NCBI GenBank assembly: GCA_023213315.1
Contig: JAKCPI010001593.1
Span: forward strand, 1-64,000
Length of the DNA stretch: 64,000 bases
DNA from: Euborellia annulipes
Lineage: Eukaryota > Arthropoda > Insecta > Dermaptera > Anisolabididae
Reading direction: 5' to 3'
Shown: in pieces, positions 59,285 through 64,000 of the stretch
Position numbering within the stretch: position 1 is the first letter of the stretch
Layout: the number at the start of each line of letters is the position of its first letter
Program-made: the position numbers and the translations under genes
Notes under the pieces: generated by a model
Database searches by the model: none
What the model saw: only the letters and a program-made list of their open reading frames with translations
Told to the model about the DNA's origin: nothing

Positions 59285-59808
59285 TCAACTGGAGCATTAA
59301 GAGATATACATAGTACAGCTGAAAGGCAATTTTTTTCAACATTATATTAATATACGTACATTACACTTATGTGGAGCGTGTGTTAATGATAAAATTTTTG
59401 TGTATGAGAAGCCATTCAAAAATTATGGTGAATTTTTTAATGTGCAAGTCACTGAGGGAAACTAAAAACAATAAATCATTACATAGTACAGATAGGTGGT
59501 AGGTAATATATTGTTAACTCATACTCACAACAGTTATTTCAGTGAGCACGATCAGATTTGGGTGGAAAAGGTAAAATTTTAAGAGTTACATTGCGAGTTC
59601 ACGAAAAAAAAATTAATAATTTCATTTTTCTGATGAATAAATTCAAAAGTTGTTTGTAAATGTAGTTTAGATGCAATTATGATAGATGGAGTCAGTTATA
59701 ATAGATTGCGCCGGGTTTAATAAAAATGCAATCTACTTTGACATTTTAATGTTACTATCATAAATGAATTTTAAGAAAAAATATTAATTAAATTATTGTT
59801 TTTTTCAG

Positions 59809-59955
59809 GAGAAGAAACGGTTTTATCTTATGAAGCTGTTACTCAACTTCAAATACATTACACGAGACCTGTTATAATTCTTGGACCACTCAAGGATCGA
59901 ATCAATGATGATCTTATTTCTGAATTTCCTGATAAATTTGGAAGTTGCGTCCCAC
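59809..59955 (+). CDS. dlg1: discs-large exon: guanylate-kinase-like domain, first part
   Basis: It starts by completing Gly, then [40 protein letters not shown] and DKFGSCVP. This is the N-terminal part of the MAGUK GUK domain. The region that would be the ATP-binding P-loop reads GPLKDRI instead of GxxGxGK[ST], as in all DLG proteins. That fits a phosphopeptide-binding pseudo-enzyme, not an active kinase. The acceptor is TTTTTTTCAG and the donor is GTAAGA at 59956 (phase 1). Confidence 0.96.
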
Positions 59956-60031
59956 GTAAGATTTTTTTTTTTTTAATTAATTATATTGAGTAAAATTCCG
60001 AAATAATTAATATAAATAATTTTTATTTTAG

Positions 60032-60204
60032 ACACTACGAGACCCAAACGAGAATACGAAGTCGATGGTCGAGACTATCATTTCGTAGCTTCACGTGAAC
60101 AAATGGAAAGAGACATCCAAAATCATTTATTTATTGAAGCTGGACAATACAACGACAATCTCTATGGTACATCGGTCTCATCTGTTCGCGAAGTTGCAGA
60201 AAAA
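60032..60204 (+). CDS. dlg1: discs-large exon: guanylate-kinase-like domain, middle
   Basis: The exon completes His and continues [57 protein letters not shown]. It contains the GMP-site remnants of the GUK fold (TTRPKR, YEVDG.DYHFV, GQYN.NLYGTS). The upstream intron is just 76 bases, the shortest in the gene. The donor is GTAAGC at 60205 (phase 0). The next expected residues (GKHCILDVSG...) and the C-terminus were not found in the remaining 3.8 kb, so the gene continues past the window edge. Confidence 0.96.
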
Positions 60205-60412
60205 GTAAGCTTTTATTATATGGGATCAAATCAATTCCCTTTAAACTCATAAAAACACTCATATAACCAAAATAAGAAATACATACTGATATATTGAATA
60301 ATTTAGAAGAAATATTAAATAAAAATAAATTTATTCTTGTTTCCATGGATGTTTATATATTTGTATATTTATATATATGTTGTTAAATAAAAAGCATTTG
60401 TTACAACTTAAA

Positions 60413-60426
60413 CATGGTGTCAGAAG
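60413..60426 (+). other. primer-binding-site-like sequence (tRNA-Leu type)
   Basis: The sequence TGGTGTCAGAAGT directly follows ...TTAAACA, which could be an LTR 3' end. It matches the complement of the 3' end of a leucine tRNA as used by some LTR elements. Its position just before the gag-like ORF supports a fragment of an LTR element. No second LTR was found. Confidence 0.45.
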
Positions 60427-60454
60427 TTAAAATTTTTTGAGAAATTAAAGGAGA

Positions 60455-60688
60455 TTGAAGTTTAAAATGCCTCAAAATAAAGAAACAGGTAATTCAGCTC
60501 TTTTTGTTAATGTTCCCCCTGCAAAGCCAATGTGTTTTGATGGAGACAAAGCTGAAAATTGGAAATTATTTAAAGAGTCCTGGCATTTTTTGGCTGACTT
60601 TTTAAGACCCTTAACGCAATCTTATCAGCAAAACATGCCTCCTGAAGCCCCTTTAACGTTTCAATTAGCTCTCAACTCAGTTTTATAG
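60455..60688 (+). pseudogene. truncated gag-like ORF of an LTR retrotransposon
   Basis: The ORF opens MPQNKETGNSALFVNVPPAK and continues PMCFDGDKAENWKLFKESW. The F.G...NWK.F...W pattern is typical of the N-terminus of Gag in arthropod and other invertebrate Ty3/Gypsy-like elements. After this the reading departs from the family and stops at codon 78. No protease or reverse transcriptase follows. A likely primer-binding site lies 40 bases upstream (60413). It sits in the last dlg intron as a 5' fragment. Assignment rests on motif memory only. Confidence 0.5.
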
Positions 60689-60941
60689 AGAATTAAGTAG
60701 AGCTTTAGCTGTTGGCAACTTTTTCGAAACTTGTGTATCAGATTTTAAAATAAGCAAACATTGTGTTTTAATCTCCTATGTATATTTGTTTTAGATTTAT
60801 TTAATTTTCAAGTCCTTTGATCGACACCTTGTATGTTACTAATAAAAACAAGGGCTAATTCGACATAGAGGAATCCAAGATGATAAAAAAAACTAGTAAA
60901 AAGATGAATAATTATTTAATAATTATAAGATATTATAATAT

Positions 60942-61555
60942 ACCCTGTTATGCAATGGTGTGTCAAAGACCAAACATCAACATTTTTTTACTATATAAGG
61001 GACAGTGGCTGTTATACAATAGATTAATGATATGAAGAGGATGCAGCCCATAATAAATAAAAAGCATCTATTTTGTTAACACTCTTTATTTTGGAACGTT
61101 TCGGCTATGATCAACAGAGCCATCTTCAGCCCTTCAAGAGTATATTTTATATTATTAACATACAAAATAGATATTGTCAATAGAAATATAATACAGATTG
61201 TATATATATATTGTATTTAGTCGAATGTATTTTTTCAATTTTTGTTACCCACAAGAGAGTATGAGATTCAAGGCTTTGCTCTCATACTCTCTTGTGGGTA
61301 ACAAAAGTTGAAAAATACATTCGACTAAATACATATGATCTGTATTATATTTCTATTGACAATATCTATTTTGTATGTTAATAATATAAAATATACTCTT
61401 GAAGGGCTGAAGATGTTGCTCTGTTGATCATAGCCGAAACGTTCCAAAATAAAGAGTGTTAACAAAATAGATGCTTTTTATTTATTATTGGCTGCATCCT
61501 CTTCATATCATTAATTAAATTTTTTGGTCTTTGACACACCATTGCATAACAGGGT
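60942..61555. repeat. 614-base foldback repeat with hammerhead-like motifs
   Basis: From ACCCTGTTATGCAATGGTGT to its inverse. The arms hold long matched blocks such as AAATAGATATTGTCAATAGA and GTTACCCACAAGAGAGTATG. It is the largest foldback in the window. Confidence 0.9.
61093..61131 (-). ncRNA. hammerhead-like motif, left arm
   Basis: On the - strand: GG, CTGAAGA, one T, hairpin GGCT...AGCC, GAAAC, GTT, CC. The outer stem is only two pairs. The mirror copy (61405-61445, + strand) has the same core but its hairpin is disrupted (TGTTGCT for TGGCT). Confidence 0.45.
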
Positions 61556-61584
61556 CCAATTAGACAAGTTTTTTTTTATAAATA

Positions 61585-61677
61585 TTATTCATTATCCTCG
61601 AGAATTTTCTTTGAAGCTGTTTCAACATTTTTCATGACTTCTTTGATTGAGAAGAATTCTGATTGAGAAGAAATATG
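61585..61677 (-). CDS. unrecognised nested gene, last exon with stop
   Basis: This - strand exon follows an acceptor ATTTTTTAG. It reads HISSQSEFFSIKEVMKNVET, then ASKKILEDNE and TAA. It is 31 codons including the stop, phase 0, and matches the phase of the upstream exon across a 70-base intron. Other frames carry stops. The encoded tail is polar and likely helical. Together the two exons give 69 C-terminal residues of an unknown protein. The compact intron and clean sites argue for a real gene or a young pseudogene and against chance, but no family match is known to me. Confidence 0.58.
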   Translation of the reverse strand, partial: HISSQSEFFSIKEVMKNVETASKKILEDNE

Positions 61678-61747
61678 CTAAAAAATATTAAAATTTTTGT
61701 AAGAAACAAATAGGAAAAGTTTGGCGAAAGGTTCGAAGAGATCTTAC

Positions 61748-61864
61748 CTCAAAAATTGACTTTGGATTATTTCCCATCAGATTTTTGATGGATCTCTTTG
61801 TGTGAAGAACCGCTTGATGCATTTCTTCAACATCATTTTCAAAATTTTGAAAAAGCTGTTTTTG
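61748..61864 (-). CDS. unrecognised nested gene, penultimate exon
   Basis: On the - strand a 39-codon open exon lies between an AT-rich acceptor ending TTTAG and the donor GAG|GTAAGA. It encodes QKQLFQNFENDVEEMHQAV, then LHTKRSIKNLMG and NNPKSIFE. The other two frames contain stops. It looks like a helical, probably coiled-coil segment. It is phase 0 at both ends and joins in frame to the exon at 61585-61677. It lies inside the last dlg intron, on the opposite strand and between two foldback repeats. I do not recognise the protein. Upstream exons and the start codon were not found and may lie beyond 64000. Confidence 0.6.
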
Positions 61865-62259
61865 CTAAATAAATAAATAAAATTTAGTTATCTAATAAAT
61901 TAAAATTATCACAATTTATATATAGCCTATTACGGAATTTCTAAAAGGAAGATTCTGTTTTAAACTATGTTATTATTATTCGTGTTGGCCAAATATTATT
62001 AAAAATAATAAGGATATTTTTTGTTGCTTTCAATAGAAGAAAAAATAGACAAGTTATGATTGAAAAATTGAAAAGCTCAACTCAAAGCGGCCCCTACACA
62101 ATCAATATTTACATTCTTTTTTCAAAAAAAGAGGTATGGTGAGGACGCAGTAAACCACGATAAAATTGGTATATATAATTCACAAAAAGTGAAATAAAAA
62201 AATACAGGGCTCTTTTCTAATATTATATATAGATTATTTAATTTTTTTTTTTTTTTTTT

Positions 62260-62370
62260 AACAAGACTATGAGTGTTTTTTATTGATGAGGCCAAACATC
62301 CCATGGCCATGCTATCCATTGCACCAGGCCACCGGACCCTCGTCAATAAAAAACACTCTCAGTCTTGTTA
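62260..62370. repeat. foldback repeat
   Basis: TAACAAGACTATGAGTGTTT and TTTATTGATGAGG with the inverse CCTCGTCAATAAAAAACACT, CTCAGTCTTGTTA. The loop is about 45 bases. Confidence 0.8.
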
Positions 62371-62522
62371 AATATATCTACGACTTGTTAAGTCCGAATC
62401 GAGGTATTTTGAATACTATTATCTTATTCAAATATATAGATCTCGAAAAATATTTAGATTATTTAAGTATTGGAAAAAAGGGGAAAAATATAAATAATTT
62501 ATAATTTTTTTTTTTAATTTGT

Positions 62523-62770
62523 TTAAGGTCTTTTTCGGCATCTAAGGCCATGCCCACGGGGCTTGGAGTAGTTGGTAGCGTGCCTACCTTCTATACCGAA
62601 CTTCGCGGGTTCGGACACCAGGCAGTCCGATGATTTTATTTAAGGCATTTGGATACCAAATGGCTTAAATAGAAATGCCTGGACCCCCAATAGATATATT
62701 AACAATTAACGGTTATCGTCAAAGTCTTAAATGGCCTAAGTTGCCGAAAAAACTGTGTGAATGTTTAAAA
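62523..62770 (+). repeat. SINE S4 copy with tRNA-like head
   Basis: The head has A-box TAGTTGGTAGCGTG and B-box GGGTTCGGACACC. The body is GGCAGTCCGATGATTTTATT, GGATACCAAATGGCTTAAAT, and the tail is AAATGGCCTAAGTTGCCGAA. It is preceded (62523-62550) by an opposite-strand SINE tail (TTCGGCATCTAAGGCCAT). Confidence 0.7.
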
Positions 62771-62782
62771 AAAAAAAAAATC

Positions 62783-62940
62783 TTAAGGCCATTTAAACCT
62801 CATCCCTATTTATTTCAAATGATTGATAGCCAATTCAAATGAAATGAATTTTTCTCGCTTGGGACGGGAAGCGAACCCAAAACCCTAGAAGCTAATGTCT
62901 TCTCTCTGAGCCATGAGTCGCGGGCTAATTTATAATTTGA
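62783..62940 (-). repeat. SINE S3 copy with head
   Basis: On the - strand: GCGACTCATGGCTCAGAGAG, TTTTGGGTTCGCTTCCCGTC, AAATTCATTTCATTTGAATT and AATAGGGATGAGGTTTAAAT. It is the most complete S3 copy here. Confidence 0.7.
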
Positions 62941-63580
62941 ATACAAGTATTAATGAATTAAAAAAAAAAACCGAATTCGGTTTTTCGGAAAAAACTCGGT
63001 TTCTCGGTTTTTGAAAATTAGCCAAAAAACCGGTTTCGGTTTCCACCGGTGTCCAAACCCTAGAGCTAACTAAAGTGGGAACATTCTCAAACAGAAAGTA
63101 TATTTTACCGCTTTTGTTCTAAAACAGAATTATGTAAAATTATAACATAATTAATAAGTTTTTCTTAACAACTTCATATTATCCTAGACTAACCACAGGG
63201 CCGTAACTAGGCAGGTGCAACAGGTGCATCCGCACAGGGCCCACAGATCTAGGGGGCCCTAAAACGAAATTGCTAATTGAATTTTCTTTACAAATATGTT
63301 TTACAAAAATTTTATTCGAGATTTTAAAATAAAATATATATATAAAATAAAATAATATTATTTAAAATAACCCTGAAATTATACATTGTATATTTTTTAA
63401 CATAAATCTTTTATTTAATATATAGTTTTAAATAATTCATCAAATAAAAGAAAAATTATTTAATTTTTTATAGATTTTAAATTTATAATAAACAAACTAA
63501 ACTTTTTCATGATCCGGAAAAAGAAATACAGGAAAAAGTAGATGAAGGCAGCCAGCAAAGAACAAAAACTTTATTTAAAT

Positions 63581-63625
63581 ATCGTCAACGTTTCGGGAAC
63601 GCATCGCTCCCATCTTCAGGACGAT
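63581..63625 (-). ncRNA. hammerhead-like ribozyme motif, left arm
   Basis: On the - strand: ATCGTC, CTGAAGA, one T, hairpin GGGAGCG-ATG-CGTTCCC (seven pairs, one G-U), GAAAC, GTT, GACGAT. The outer stem has six pairs. The cleavage triplet is GTT instead of GTC. Confidence 0.65.
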
Positions 63626-63689
63626 AAATTGTTAGTGTTGTTTAGATTGATACATGTAGGTCAAATGTATCAATCTAAACAACTCTAAC

Positions 63690-63734
63690 ATCGTCCTGAA
63701 GATGGGAGCGATGCGTTCCCGAAACGTCGACGAT
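63690..63734 (+). ncRNA. hammerhead-like ribozyme motif, right arm
   Basis: ATCGTC, CTGAAGA, one T, hairpin GGGAGCG-ATG-CGTTCCC, GAAAC, GTC, GACGAT. All stems are complete: six outer pairs and seven hairpin pairs. It is in the sense of dlg transcription, in an intron. It is the best example in the window. Confidence 0.7.
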
Positions 63735-64000
63735 ATTTAAATAAAGTTTTTGTTCTTTGCCGGCTGCCTTCATCTACCTGTTCCTGTTGATTATCACTCA
63801 GCCATTAATTTCTTCTTTTCGAAATATTTTATATTTTTCTGATACACTTGACCGGGCCCCCCGCAAGGTGGCAAACAGATAAATGTAATTTATTTTTGTG
63901 TACAATAAATTTTTATATGATATATCTATTTGTACTTTTTCCCAAAAAATATAGGGGCCCTAAAGAATTAGAAGGGGCCTATGAACAATTTTTTTCTAAG

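Larger units (their letters stand above)
63529..63788. repeat. foldback repeat with two matched hammerhead-like motifs
   Basis: ACAGGAAAAAGTAGATGAAG, AAAGAACAAAAACTTTATTT and the inverse. The spacer arms are ATTGATACAT/ATGTATCAAT. Each arm holds one complete motif, in opposite orientation. Confidence 0.9.
63199..64000. mobile_element. MITE with CAGGGCCGTAACTAGG end, carrying a foldback
   Basis: Left end CAGGGCCGTAACTAGGCAGG, a common hAT-like terminus. The right end lies beyond the window. GGGGCCCTAAA words occur near both sides. The foldback at 63529-63788 lies inside. Confidence 0.5.

Overview
The window is a 64 kb piece of an AT-rich animal genome, most likely arthropod. It carries the middle and 3' part of a discs-large (dlg1/DLG) MAGUK scaffold gene on the + strand. 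Twelve exons can be placed by protein similarity and splice sites: PDZ1 (22353-22649), PDZ2 (25736-25957 and 27591-27751), a linker (29507-29585), PDZ3 (40533-40746 and 50196-50350), SH3 (51370-51625), HOOK exons (53749-53851, 58409-58453, 58639-58680) and the first part of the guanylate-kinase domain (59809-59955, 60032-60204). The start of the gene and the end of the GUK domain lie outside the window. The HOOK wording and several exon-joining residues resemble Drosophila Dlg more than vertebrate DLGs. This points to an arthropod, but the species cannot be named from the sequence.

Everything before 22353 and nearly all of the introns is repeats. Region 1-12.8 kb holds a pogo/Tigger-like DNA transposon with a transposase relic, a PIF/Harbinger-like MITE family and SINE pieces. 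Region 12857-18442 is a 5.6 kb LTR retrotransposon on the - strand with only a gag-like coding trace. Region 19-22 kb holds long-inverted-repeat elements. The introns hold at least five hAT-type MITEs with readable 8-bp target-site duplications, a SINE nested inside one of them, a Helitron-like element, a repeat family of about 0.6-1 kb seen in five large copies, and a gag fragment next to a primer-binding-site-like sequence.

The most striking pattern is a recurring RNA-like motif. It reads CTGANGA, then one extra A or T, a hairpin, then CGAAACGTH, usually with complementary flanks. It occurs more than a dozen times, often once in each arm of a foldback repeat. It has the layout of a type I hammerhead ribozyme with a minimal palindromic helix III, as known from Penelope-like retroelements and related retrozymes. 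Stem sequences differ between copies while pairing is kept, and one copy swaps the helix III C-G pair for U-A.

A second notable item is a pair of spliced-looking coding exons on the - strand (61585-61864), inside the last dlg intron of the window. They are phase-matched and look like the 3' end of an unrecognised nested gene. Two cautions apply. The linker exon at 29507 does not join in frame to the preferred donor of the exon before it. The stretch 29080-29430 is dominated by G and C homopolymers and nearly G/C-free AT sequence, and may be poor consensus.
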